From Nitrosomaritimum sp049414205 (lineage in GTDB: Archaea; Thermoproteota; Nitrososphaeria; Nitrososphaerales; Nitrosopumilaceae), in contig JBMSGE010000002.1 of assembly GCA_049414205.1 (NCBI GenBank), forward strand, positions 1 to 64,000: 64,000 nucleotides of DNA. The letters run 5' to 3'. Below the pieces are notes generated by a model that was not told the origin of the DNA, did not search any database, and worked only from the letters and a program-made list of their open reading frames with translations. A program made the position numbers and the translations under genes. Shown in pieces: positions 16,684 through 24,178 of this stretch (the stretch's first letter is position 1; every line of letters starts with the position of its first letter).

Positions 16684-18075
16684 TTAGATAGGTTTGCCTT
16701 TGTATTGGTAATCTATTACCTTGTGGAACAAATTATGAGAGGCAATAATTGCAACCACAGTAATTGCTATCCCCACAAAGTTCCTGATAATAACGGCCTC
16801 AGAAGGCTGAGTTGCAATAAGAGACATCTGAAATACAACATGGAAGTTATCAAATAGCCAAAACGCCATAGTCACCCAGGTTAAGACCCCTGCCATCAAA
16901 TATCCTAATCGGGTTTTGTTATACACAAACAATATTGAAAACCCAATTGCAACATACCAAATTCCTGATGCCAATAACCAAAGGGGCTCATATACGTCAG
17001 GCCTATTATCAAGCCAATAGTAAGTAGAGCCACAAATAGCATATGCAAAAAGACTCACCATGAGAATTTTTTGGTTTATTTTAAATCCAGTTTTCTCTTC
17101 TTTTTTATTATGATTAGGCGGATTTTTTTGTATTTCTTTAGTTGCAATATCAATTGCATCTCTTACGGATTTTAGATGTAATGGAATTATTTTTTGAATC
17201 TCATCGTTTTGTACTACAGTGTCATGTACTAAGCTGTCAATCAGAGGTCTTGCAAGCGAAGCTTTAACCGGAGTGATAAGATCCACCCAATAAGACGACA
17301 ATCTAGTTGTTAAAAATGGGATTTGTAAAATAAACAAATTTTTGTTTAGATATGCAGAGTAAACCCGCATTAATTCCTCATAGGTCATTTTATCAGGACC
17401 GCCAATATCATATATTTTCCCTGATGTTTCTTCATGTTCCATGCACCCCACAAGATATTCTACCACATCATCCACTGCAATTGGTTGTGCGAGAGATTTT
17501 ACCCAGGAAGGACAGACCATAAATCGTAATCGTTCTACAAGGTATCGTAACATTGCATAAGATCCACCCTCTGCACCAATTATCAATGAAGCTCTAAGTT
17601 CTGTAACAGGAATCCTTCCAGAGGACAGAATCTCCCCTACTTCTTTTCTACTTTTCATATGTGGAGAAAGTTCATGATCAGTATTGACTAAGCCTCCAAG
17701 ATAGATTATTCGTTTAACACCTGCTTTGGTAGCTGCATTTAAGAAATTTTCTGCCTGAATTTTTTCTCTTGCGGCAAAATCTTTCCATTTTTCTTTGCTT
17801 CCTTCCATAGAGTGTAGAAGGTAGTATGCAGTTTCTATCCCTCTTAAGGAATTTGTTAATTCTTCCAAATCAAAAACATCAGTTTTTACAAATTTAATTT
17901 GAGGTCTGTCACCTATTTCTTTTCTAGACATTCCTTTTACAGAATAGCCTCTTTTAACAAGAGAATCAAGTAAGCGAGATCCAATAAAACCGGTAGCGCC
18001 TGTGACCATTATAGAGTAAGGGCTTTTTTGCATAGACGCTACCTTCTCAATTTCTTGTTTCAATTTAAATTGCAC
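16684..18075 (-). CDS. SDR-type NAD(P)-binding protein fused to four-helix membrane domain
   Basis: 463 residues. Residues about 20-310 are an extended/atypical SDR (YbjT-like): GATGFIGSRLL (Rossmann, nucleotide-binding), a middle with GKIYDIGGPDKMTYEELM. A hydrophobic domain (about 340-460) has four membrane helices (MVSLFAYAICGSTYYWLDNR, AIGFSILFVYNK, MAFWLFDNFHV, IAITVVAIIASHN). It overlaps the small upstream gene by 11 bases and belongs to an operon with two microproteins under an island operator. SDR-membrane fusions of this type occur in light-induced bacterial clusters; substrate unknown. Confidence 0.8.
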   Translation of the reverse strand: MQFKLKQEIEKVASMQKSPYSIMVTGATGFIGSRLLDSLVKRGYSVKGMSRKEIGDRPQIKFVKTDVFDLEELTNSLRGIETAYYLLHSMEGSKEKWKDFAAREKIQAENFLNAATKAGVKRIIYLGGLVNTDHELSPHMKSRKEVGEILSSGRIPVTELRASLIIGAEGGSYAMLRYLVERLRFMVCPSWVKSLAQPIAVDDVVEYLVGCMEHEETSGKIYDIGGPDKMTYEELMRVYSAYLNKNLFILQIPFLTTRLSSYWVDLITPVKASLARPLIDSLVHDTVVQNDEIQKIIPLHLKSVRDAIDIATKEIQKNPPNHNKKEEKTGFKINQKILMVSLFAYAICGSTYYWLDNRPDVYEPLWLLASGIWYVAIGFSILFVYNKTRLGYLMAGVLTWVTMAFWLFDNFHVVFQMSLIATQPSEAVIIRNFVGIAITVVAIIASHNLFHKVIDYQYKGKPI

Positions 18076-18274
18076 CCACTCTAGTTGGTTTTTCTCGTTT
18101 TCTCTCTCGTTTTACTTTGAGTCCAAATCCAATTGTTGCTGCGCCTATGGCCGTCCAGAATATGCCTCCCATTCCATATGCAGAATGTAAGGTATAATCC
18201 AATTCTCCAGCAATTGCAAATCCTGCGCCTAATGCGGTAATTACACCACCAGCTGTTACTATCGTTTTATCCAA
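18065..18274 (-). CDS. 69-residue membrane protein
   Basis: I place the start at the TTG at 18274, preceded by GGAGGTG with 6 spacer bases. A longer start at 18298 would ignore this Shine-Dalgarno. Two membrane segments (VTAGGVITALGAGFAIAGEL, GIFWTAIGAATIGFGLKV) and a basic tail (KRERKREKPTR). It lies in an operon between a 33-residue ORF (8-base overlap) and the SDR fusion (11-base overlap). Likely a small membrane partner of the SDR fusion; inference. Confidence 0.65.
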   Translation of the reverse strand: MDKTIVTAGGVITALGAGFAIAGELDYTLHSAYGMGGIFWTAIGAATIGFGLKVKRERKREKPTRVGAI

Positions 18275-18368
18275 AAATTTCACCTCCCACAAATTCAAAA
18301 TTTTGAGTTTTGGTCAGTGTTTGTTTGTTATCGTCTTGTTTTTCAATTATGTTATCATGTGTTTTCAT
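18267..18368 (-). CDS. 33-residue leader microprotein, translationally coupled
   Basis: ATG at 18368 is 26 bases from the TATA centre (leaderless). The frame ends TAA at 18267, inside the next gene's start region, and its last codons contain the GGAGGTG Shine-Dalgarno of that gene. The product is charged (THDNIIEKQDDNKQTLTK), then FVGGEIFG. It may be a real microprotein or an upstream ORF that couples translation of the operon. Confidence 0.5.
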   Translation of the reverse strand: MKTHDNIIEKQDDNKQTLTKTQNFEFVGGEIFG

Positions 18369-18390
18369 GATAGTAGTGTTGTTTTTATTT

Positions 18391-18427
18391 TATTTAAACT
18401 GGTGGTAAATTTTCTCTCTAGTGCTAA
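18391..18427 (-). promoter_or_regulatory. island operator + TATA for the SDR-membrane operon
   Basis: Minus strand: TTAGCACTA (18427-18419), 10 bases, TTACCACCA (18408-18400), 2 bases, TTAAATA (18397-18391), ATG of the 33-residue ORF at 18368 (26 bases from TATA centre). The two half-sites are the same variants in the same order as at 14886-14913. Confidence 0.75.
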
Positions 18428-18481
18428 TATGAAGATAGAGGAGTGGTTTAGATAGACGATGCTGATAAGATTGTAAACAAA

Positions 18482-18517
18482 TTAGCACTAGGTTTCTTTA
18501 TTGGCATTTATTAAATA
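18482..18517 (+). promoter_or_regulatory. island operator + TATA for the B12-binding (CarH-like) gene
   Basis: Forward: TTAGCACTA (18482-18490), 10 bases, TTGGCATTT (18501-18509), 1 base, TTAAATA (18511-18517), with an AGGAG Shine-Dalgarno at 18531-18535 and TTG at 18543. The TTG at 18501 is part of the inner half-site, so it is unlikely to be a start codon. The gene therefore appears to be under its own regulon's control. Confidence 0.7.
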
Positions 18518-18542
18518 CAAGATACTAAAAAGGAGAAATGGC

Positions 18543-19385
18543 TTGGTATACATTAGAGCAAAAAAGATCAAAGGAGATCAGTACCTATACCTCGTAAAAA
18601 GTGTCTGGGATAAACAAAAAAACACATCTAGGCAGGAAATTGTAAAGTATCTAGGAAAGGCCTCTTCAGTAGTTAAAGACGACATTCCTCCTGATTATAG
18701 GAATGATCCCAAAATCATATCATTTTTGTCAGCTTACAATCCCGAAGATATGAAAAAAAGAGAGGAGGCAAGGAAAAAAACTCAAGATATACTATATAAA
18801 AAATTCACCCAAGGAGACATCAAAGCTTCTTTAAAAATTTTTGAAGATTACGAGAAACTATTCAGTACAGCCGACTTTTTTGACAAGATCTTAAGATCAG
18901 TGATGCATAAAATTGGGGATGATTGGGCAAATAACAAAATCAGTATAGCAACAGAACATGTAGCATCAAACGTGGCGCAAGGATTAGTGAAAATAATAAT
19001 GGACAGGAATCAAGGTGAGTCAAGTAAGAAGAAGGTTCTAATTTGCATTCCTCAAGGAGAGGAACATCGCTTAGGGTGTGATGTTTTGGAAACTTTTCTT
19101 AGTTCAAAAGGTTTCAAAGTATACAATCTTGCAAATGGAGCTCCAAATGAATCGATAGTTAGCTTTGTCGAAACAACCAAACCTGATGTTATTTTTGTAT
19201 CAATCACATTGGATGATAATATTAAACCTGGTCAGCGTCTTGTAAAGAAAATTTCTGATTCTTTTGACGTTCCAATTTTTGTTGGAGGTTTTGCTTTAGA
19301 AAATGAAAAAACACCAAAGTTCAATGCCACTGTGTTGAAGGATATTTCATTGGAGCAGATTCCGAGAATAATAAAAGCTGCTTGA
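18543..19385 (+). CDS. CarH/LitR-type B12-binding photoreceptor-like regulator with non-MerR N-terminus
   Basis: 280 residues from TTG 18543 (AGGAG 7 bases upstream); an earlier TTG at 18501 lies in the operator. Residues about 2-40 (YIRAKKIKG...EIVKYLGKAS) are a basic strand-rich segment resembling transposase N-terminal domains, in the place MerR occupies in CarH. Residues about 70-155 are the helical B12 cap with W128 and E138-H139, exactly W-x9-EH. The Rossmann-like domain (about 160-280) has E173-E-H175-R-L-G178, the ExHxxG form with the cobalt-ligand His. W-x9-EH plus ExHxxG mark light-sensing adenosylcobalamin proteins. The residue after Trp is Ala, not the second cobalt-binding His of Thermus CarH, so photochemistry may differ. 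It might instead be a corrinoid sensor. Confidence 0.8.
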   Translation: MVYIRAKKIKGDQYLYLVKSVWDKQKNTSRQEIVKYLGKASSVVKDDIPPDYRNDPKIISFLSAYNPEDMKKREEARKKTQDILYKKFTQGDIKASLKIFEDYEKLFSTADFFDKILRSVMHKIGDDWANNKISIATEHVASNVAQGLVKIIMDRNQGESSKKKVLICIPQGEEHRLGCDVLETFLSSKGFKVYNLANGAPNESIVSFVETTKPDVIFVSITLDDNIKPGQRLVKKISDSFDVPIFVGGFALENEKTPKFNATVLKDISLEQIPRIIKAA

Positions 19386-19386
19386 C

Positions 19387-20745
19387 CTAAACTGTAGAGA
19401 TTACAAATTTTTGTTTTTGCAAGTATTCCATAATCTTTGGATAGCATAAAAGCGAGCTGTGAGCAGCCGAATCTGTCCCTATCCCATAACTCACAGTAGA
19501 ATCCCCAATAAAGAAAAGTCCATCAACACCTTTTACTTGATGAGGCATTTTGGATTTCCATACTTTGCCAGGTTTTTTTACAACAGATTCCACTAAACTC
19601 CAAGCCATAGGTCTTTCCCATAACAGGGACTTTTCAAAATCAGGATAGATGTGATTGATTTCATTTTTCATTTTTTCTACAGTTTCCTTGATTTTTTGTA
19701 CATTTTTTACATGATCTGGTGGGACAGGAGTTCCAGCAATTATGAGGTGTTCTCCTCGAGGAGAGACTTTTGGAGTCATATTAGATATAAAGAAAATTCC
19801 CTTAGCAGTGTAATGTTTTCCAACTGGAAATACAACATGTCTTTTATCCAATTTTTTAGATAGTGCAAAATGAACTTCTATTACAGCGGTAGTATCATTA
19901 AGGGTATTGACCTTTTGAATGAATTTTTGATCAAAAACTTTCTTGTCAAACAATTGATTTATTGCATGATATGCAGGATAAGAAATAACAACACAATCAT
20001 GCTTGTGGAAATTTCCATGCTGATCAATTAATCCCGTTACACGTCCATCTTGAACTATTATTCTTTTAATTGAATTTTTTAAGAATACTTTGTTTTTGTT
20101 TATTTCAATATAGTCTTTCAAAATTTTAGAAATCTTGTCATATCCACCTTCAGCAGGATATGCAAACTCACTAGTTCCCCCTTTGAATGGGTTTGCTCGA
20201 ATTATTGTTCGTGTGAATTCACCTAAAGAGATATTTTTTGCCGAATCTGCAAAGGCCAGCATACATACAGCCTCGAAAAAAGCATTTGTTTTCTCATCTA
20301 GATTTTTCGTAATATCCAAAAGAGAAGTATCATCCCATGATTCTGTCTTTTCCATAGAAGAAAAGGCCAAGGGTATTAGGATTTTTAATAAAGATAGTCT
20401 ACTTTTGAAAGGAACCATAGATAATTTCAATAAATCAAGAATCCCCTTTGGATAAAGATGAAATTTATCTCCTGAAAAAAAGGCTATATCGTCAACTTTT
20501 TCTAATTTCAAGTGCGATTCAATACCAATTCTTTTCAAAATTTTGTAAATTGCAGATTGTGTGTAAAATGGCATAATATGAAATCCATTATCTAGCAGAT
20601 GCCCCTTATAGTAGATGGAGGCAGTTCTACCACCCACCTTGCCATATTTTTCATATATCTCAGTCGATATTTTTTGTTTTGTTAAAAGGGCACCCAAGGT
20701 TAATCCACCCACACCTGCACCAATTATGGCGACGTTATTTTTCAA
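19387..20745 (-). CDS. FAD-dependent phytoene-desaturase-like oxidoreductase
   Basis: 452 residues. N-terminal dinucleotide site GAGVGGLTLGALL, the YEKYGKVGGRTAS motif of the phytoene desaturase/amine oxidase family, and a C-terminal FAD motif GLFFIGDSTVSYGIGTDSAAHS. It could desaturate or isomerise carotenoid-like lipids, but related enzymes act on other polyprenoids, and no phytoene synthase is in the window. TTG start at 20745. It converges with the B12-binding gene (1 base between stops) and lies in the operator island. Confidence 0.75.
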   Translation of the reverse strand: MKNNVAIIGAGVGGLTLGALLTKQKISTEIYEKYGKVGGRTASIYYKGHLLDNGFHIMPFYTQSAIYKILKRIGIESHLKLEKVDDIAFFSGDKFHLYPKGILDLLKLSMVPFKSRLSLLKILIPLAFSSMEKTESWDDTSLLDITKNLDEKTNAFFEAVCMLAFADSAKNISLGEFTRTIIRANPFKGGTSEFAYPAEGGYDKISKILKDYIEINKNKVFLKNSIKRIIVQDGRVTGLIDQHGNFHKHDCVVISYPAYHAINQLFDKKVFDQKFIQKVNTLNDTTAVIEVHFALSKKLDKRHVVFPVGKHYTAKGIFFISNMTPKVSPRGEHLIIAGTPVPPDHVKNVQKIKETVEKMKNEINHIYPDFEKSLLWERPMAWSLVESVVKKPGKVWKSKMPHQVKGVDGLFFIGDSTVSYGIGTDSAAHSSLLCYPKIMEYLQKQKFVISTV

Positions 20746-20767
20746 TATACAGTATAGGAGGTTTTTG

Positions 20768-20804
20768 TATATATGCAGTTAGCATTATCATCTTATAGTG
20801 CCAA
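20768..20804 (-). promoter_or_regulatory. degenerate island operator before the FAD oxidoreductase gene
   Basis: Minus strand: a perfect outer half-site TTGGCACTA (20804-20796) and a TATA-like element (ATATATA, around 20768-20774) centred about 26 bases before the TTG at 20745. Distances match the standard layout, but the inner half-site (20785-20777) is poor. An inverted copy (TTAGCATTA on the plus strand at 20779-20787) overlaps it. Confidence 0.45.
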
Positions 20805-20811
20805 CGGCAAT

Positions 20812-21255
20812 CTAAACAACAGCATTTTGATTTACCTCACAACTATGAATAAATTCATCCATGATTTTGTTTATTTTTTTTTCAATAAAGAATTTTGCAG
20901 GATAAAGAAGTTTAAAGAATCCGTTAAACTTTAACTGTACTTTTATTTCCACTTTTGTTCCATCATCTAATTCTTCATAACATTCAAGAAAAGATGAGCC
21001 AGTAAGAGGTCCAGACAAAATATTAATTTCGTGAATATTTGGCTTTGAAATTTTATGTTTAGTTTGAACCCTTAGAGAAGTTCCCAAAAATGAAAGATCT
21101 TCATCAACAAAAATTTCTGAATTTATAATTTTGGTTATGCGCAAAGAGCGAAAATAATTAGGCATCAAATTTGAAAAATTTTCAATATCCGTACTAATCT
21201 CAAAAATTTTTTTTCTATCAACATGAGTGTTTCTAGATATTTTAAGAATTAGCAT
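20812..21255 (-). CDS. SRPBCC-family protein
   Basis: 147 residues. SRPBCC signature: an early strand with VDRKKIFEISTDIENFSNLMPNYF, central strands (FVDEDLSFLGTSLRVQTKHK, CYEELDDGTKVEIKVQLKF), and a long C-terminal helix with a conserved Lys-rich stretch (IEKKINKIMDEFI). It overlaps the preceding ORF by 7 bases (21249-21255) and lies just upstream of the FAD oxidoreductase. Could carry a hydrophobic substrate for that enzyme; inference. Confidence 0.72.
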   Translation of the reverse strand: MLILKISRNTHVDRKKIFEISTDIENFSNLMPNYFRSLRITKIINSEIFVDEDLSFLGTSLRVQTKHKISKPNIHEINILSGPLTGSSFLECYEELDDGTKVEIKVQLKFNGFFKLLYPAKFFIEKKINKIMDEFIHSCEVNQNAVV

Positions 21256-21614
21256 GATATTGAGACCTTTGACAAATAATCTTGTAAATTGGTTTTCCCA
21301 ATAGGTAAATCAGGATACAGTTTTTTAATGAAATCACATAAAAGTACCATGCTTATTTTCACTGAATCAGTTTTTTTCGGATCGGTTAATGGGTACAACC
21401 TTATTGTTGTTTTGCCCTTACTTGCCAATACTTCAATGAAAAACTCTTGGCTTTCTTGATCAATTACAAGAGTGTGAACTAGTGCATTTTTCTTAGACGA
21501 GCTAACATACATTTCTTTGAGCCGTATTATACAAGGATTTTTTTTAAGTATGACTTGAAATTGACCTTGGATTTTCTCAAGATCCACATCCCCATTTAGA
21601 ACTATGTGAGGCAT
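21249..21614 (-). CDS. hypothetical protein in SRPBCC operon
   Basis: 121 residues, soluble, beta-rich first half (GQFQVILKKNPCIIRLKEMY) and a helical end (ILVCDFIKK-type). I do not recognise it. Its stop overlaps the SRPBCC start by 7 bases, and a zinc-ribbon microprotein lies 35 bases upstream, so these three are likely one operon under the island operator at 21851. Confidence 0.6.
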   Translation of the reverse strand: MPHIVLNGDVDLEKIQGQFQVILKKNPCIIRLKEMYVSSSKKNALVHTLVIDQESQEFFIEVLASKGKTTIRLYPLTDPKKTDSVKISMVLLCDFIKKLYPDLPIGKTNLQDYLSKVSISC

Positions 21615-21649
21615 TTTATCCTCACCATACTAGAAAACACCATTTACCA

Positions 21650-21829
21650 TCACACTGTGAACAATTTTTCCTTGAATTCATCAACAAACATGTAGACTTT
21701 GCATCTAGTACATGCCAAGAAATCTTTTGATTTTTTCCCCCCAGTGGCAGTTACTAGGACTAATGCCTTGCGTCGACATTTAGGACATTCGGCCTCAAGG
21801 TCTCTTCTGTTCGAGTATTGTAAATTCAT
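21650..21829 (-). CDS. 59-residue zinc-ribbon protein
   Basis: ATG at 21829 to TGA at 21650. Two Cys pairs, CPKC and CTRC (AECPKCRRKALV, FLACTRCKVYMFV), a zinc ribbon with a basic N-terminus. Leaderless, with the TATA 25 bases upstream and the direct-repeat operator above. First gene of an operon with the 121-residue protein and SRPBCC. Confidence 0.7.
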   Translation of the reverse strand: MNLQYSNRRDLEAECPKCRRKALVLVTATGGKKSKDFLACTRCKVYMFVDEFKEKLFTV

Positions 21830-21850
21830 AGACTTACTTGGCTAAAATGA

Positions 21851-21886
21851 TATTTAACTAATGCCAACTAAAATTTATAGTGCTAA
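21851..21886 (-). promoter_or_regulatory. island operator + TATA for zinc-ribbon/SRPBCC operon
   Basis: Minus strand: TTAGCACTA (21886-21878), 10 bases, TTGGCATTA (21867-21859), 1 base, TTAAATA (21857-21851), ATG at 21829 (25 bases from TATA centre). Repeat period 19. Confidence 0.75.
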
Positions 21887-21976
21887 TTTTTCAAAAATAT
21901 GAATTGGAAATTAACTAAATGTTTTTACTTTTCTAATTAAAGAATCCTATTTAGATAATTTGTACAAATATAACTT

Positions 21977-22240
21977 ATGAAAAAAATTATTCCTTTTCTC
22001 ATGGTTGGAATTCCATTATGTTTATCAGTGATATTCATTGTAAATACCATAGAGTCGCAAACATTTCCATTGTTAAGGGACGATACATTAACTGATGAGG
22101 AAAATATTCATCAAACCTACAAATCAGGTTTGGAATATTGTAAAAAATCATACCAACCTACAATTATTTCTGAAAATAATGAATTCAAAAAATGTATAGA
22201 TTCAGTTGAAAAGTGGTATTTGAAAAATAAACAAAAATAG
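21977..22240 (+). CDS. small exported or membrane-anchored protein
   Basis: 87 residues. N-terminal hydrophobic segment (about 4-25, IPFLMVGIPLCLSVIFIVNT), then a hydrophilic external part with two Cys (EYCKKSYQ, FKKCIDSVEKW), possibly a disulfide. ATG start. No family recognised. It lies within the island but has no operator copy of its own in the right register. Confidence 0.55.
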   Translation: MKKIIPFLMVGIPLCLSVIFIVNTIESQTFPLLRDDTLTDEENIHQTYKSGLEYCKKSYQPTIISENNEFKKCIDSVEKWYLKNKQK

Positions 22241-22277
22241 GATTTAACTTAGAATTGGTAATAAACTACAATTATAA

Positions 22278-22823
22278 TTATTGTATATTGAATTTTTTCT
22301 TCAAAGTTTTTCCCATTAATTGAAGAGAAAATCTGCATACAGATGGGTTAAGTGTAAAAAATCCCCTAAATTTTCCGTCCTCAAATTCTTCGGCAATTAG
22401 TCCAAAGGGACCATAAGGACCTCTTGTAATTACACTCCACACATTTACGAGATCAGTGTTTTTGCAGTTAATTATCTCAATTTTAGAAGGTGTTTCTATT
22501 GTGGTTTTACCAAAATTGGCAATAACCCAAATTTTAGGAATTTTTTCGACCATTTGTTGGTATCTTTTTTCTACAAATTTGTACCTCGCTATTTCTTCAA
22601 AAGTTGCAAGCAATGGCTCTCCATTTTCTTTGGCATATTTTTCTATTAGAGTGCTAAGATGGTACAGAGGTTTTCTATCTGCATGAAAATTATGATATCC
22701 CTTTTCAATGAAATCATCAAATTTCCAAAGAGGGAGTTTAGATTCATCTAAGTTATGCCATTCAGCGAGTTGAGGAAATTCTTCCCATACCTTTCCAACA
22801 AAACCAGAATAAGGAGAGGACAT
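22278..22823 (-). CDS. DICT-domain-like sensory protein
   Basis: 181 residues. The middle part (HLSTLIEKYAKENGEPLLA...FVEKRYQQMVEKIPKIWVIANFG) follows the DICT pattern: a helix with IE, a segment with the family F and R-Y residues, then a strand ending IxxxxNFG. DICT domains sit with GGDEF, EAL and two-component proteins and have been proposed to act in light responses. Here the domain stands alone. Call based on pattern similarity, not on a catalytic motif. Confidence 0.6.
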   Translation of the reverse strand: MSSPYSGFVGKVWEEFPQLAEWHNLDESKLPLWKFDDFIEKGYHNFHADRKPLYHLSTLIEKYAKENGEPLLATFEEIARYKFVEKRYQQMVEKIPKIWVIANFGKTTIETPSKIEIINCKNTDLVNVWSVITRGPYGPFGLIAEEFEDGKFRGFFTLNPSVCRFSLQLMGKTLKKKFNIQ

Positions 22824-22921
22824 ACTTTGTTATTTTCATGATAACATTTAAGGAAATCTTTTAAAATCTAGATCTTGCTTCGACGAAATTGTTTTTATGC
22901 AATAATTCTATTAGATAGGTA

Positions 22922-23326
22922 ATGTCTCGATATGAAAAAATGTTAAACATGATAATGGATTTTAATAGTTCCATAAGGTTGGCAGTGATAAGCGATACTG
23001 CAGGGGACATTCTTTGGAATTCTAAAAGAAAAGATGTTACTTTAAAAATTCCACTTTCTGAAACCAAAAAAGCTCTCAAACGAGAAGCATCCGATTGGGT
23101 AGAGAGATGCAAACTAGAAGATAGCAGCAACATAGGAAGAGGAATGTATAACATTACATCCTTTGAAAAGATAAAGAGAATATCAATACCAATTGATGCA
23201 TTTCATCTGCTATTCATCAGTGTAGATAACGAGCCTCTAAAAAAGAGTAAAACAAAAAGCTATGGGAAATTAGTAGAAATGGGAAAAATAATGTCCATAG
23301 TAGACTTTGCAAATACTTTTGAATAA
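22922..23326 (+). CDS. Roadblock-like family protein (paralogue A of three)
   Basis: 134 residues. Strong similarity to 28751-29149: YEKMLNMIMDFN, RLAVISDTAGDILWNSKR, SFEKIKRISIPID, LLFISVDNEPLK, KSYGKLVEMGKIMSIVDFAN. A helix, strand with GDILW, helix, strand, strand, helix order suggests a Roadblock/longin-type fold, but this is a fold guess. A third relative is at 39571. Copies are spread over the window, so the family looks expanded here. Role unknown. Confidence 0.6.
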   Translation: MSRYEKMLNMIMDFNSSIRLAVISDTAGDILWNSKRKDVTLKIPLSETKKALKREASDWVERCKLEDSSNIGRGMYNITSFEKIKRISIPIDAFHLLFISVDNEPLKKSKTKSYGKLVEMGKIMSIVDFANTFE

Positions 23327-23361
23327 AAACAAAAATACAAAATTTTTTAATTTTTAATAAT

Positions 23362-23730
23362 CTAAATTTGTTCACTTAGTTTTTTTAATTTTTTGACATC
23401 AGTAATTTCAATATGGTTGCTAAGAGTTACAATTTTTGCTAATTTTGGATTAGCATCTTTTCCCAATTTTAGTACAGTGTCACCCCTGAATCTTATTTCC
23501 ATAGTAATGTTTTGTTGGCTAAGATTTTTGGCAAGATTTTTGGCTTGAGAAAGTTGCTTTATCAATCCAGGTTTTTTAGAAAGTGTGATTGGAATTTCGA
23601 GTATATCAAGAATTCTGGAATTTCCCAGAGTTTGAAAATTAATAGACGGAGTATTATTTGTAGAAATTTGTACAGCACCTTTTTCTAAATAAGTTAAAAA
23701 ATTGGCGGAGAGGTTTTTTTCCATTCTCAT
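23362..23730 (-). CDS. hypothetical protein, second gene of operon
   Basis: 122 residues, beta-rich first half, amphipathic middle helix (LIKQLSQAKNLAKNLSQQ), and a conserved-looking end (IVTLSNHIEITDVKKLKKL). It follows the 61-residue gene by 5 bases and so likely shares its operator promoter. No family recognised. Confidence 0.6.
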   Translation of the reverse strand: MRMEKNLSANFLTYLEKGAVQISTNNTPSINFQTLGNSRILDILEIPITLSKKPGLIKQLSQAKNLAKNLSQQNITMEIRFRGDTVLKLGKDANPKLAKIVTLSNHIEITDVKKLKKLSEQI

Positions 23731-23735
23731 CCTAC

Positions 23736-23921
23736 CTACTTTGCAGTAATTGTCAGTTTTCCATTTAAGGAAACTGTTCCTGTGGGAACTATTTTGCCAC
23801 CTTTTTCAACCTTGCCTTTCATTTCCAAATCATCAAACGCATAAGTGATGGAGGCATGTTTTTGGGTCAGTTTGTCAAAAACTTCTGCTAGCAAATTAGC
23901 CCATTCTTGTTCTTCAGTCAT
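23736..23921 (-). CDS. 61-residue hypothetical protein
   Basis: ATG at 23921. Trp-containing N-terminal helix (EEQEWANLLAEVFDKL), then beta hairpin (VEKGGKIVPTGTVSLNGKLTITAK). Leaderless: TATA centred 25 bases upstream, with the island operator above. The next gene follows after 5 bases. No family recognised. Confidence 0.6.
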   Translation of the reverse strand: MTEEQEWANLLAEVFDKLTQKHASITYAFDDLEMKGKVEKGGKIVPTGTVSLNGKLTITAK

Positions 23922-23942
23922 AAAGTCTGTTTGTTAGCATAA

Positions 23943-23978
23943 TATTTAACCTAGTGATAAATTTTGTACTAGTGCCAA
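23943..23978 (-). promoter_or_regulatory. island operator + TATA for the 61/122-residue operon
   Basis: Minus strand: TTGGCACTA (23978-23970), 9 bases, TTATCACTA (23960-23952), 2 bases, TTAAATA (23949-23943), ATG at 23921. Repeat period 18. Confidence 0.75.
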
Positions 23979-24121
23979 TTTTTGAAAAACAACATATTAA
24001 CGATTAGATTTGAATTATTTTGCAACTGCAAAATTAATGTTAGTGTGAGTTTTAATTATTAAAAAATTTTAATCTATTTTCTTACTGTTGTAAAAAATTG
24101 TTTGGATTTTAAAAATAGAAT

Positions 24122-24156
24122 TTAACACTAGAAAAGTTATTGGTCTTTGTATAAAT
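24122..24156 (+). promoter_or_regulatory. operator-like element and TATA for the second TFB gene
   Basis: Forward: TTAACACTA (24122-24130), 9 bases, a degenerate TTGGTCTTT (24140-24148), 1 base, TATAAAT (24150-24156), ATG at 24179 (26 bases from TATA centre). Spacing equals the other promoters, so the inner half has probably drifted. Period 18. Confidence 0.5.
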
Positions 24157-24178
24157 TTTGTAAACACCATAATAGAGC

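Noticed and set aside
18501..18542. TTG at 18501 as start of the B12-binding protein
   Set aside because: It is inside the inner operator half-site, just before the TATA box; the TTG at 18543 with AGGAG upstream fits better.
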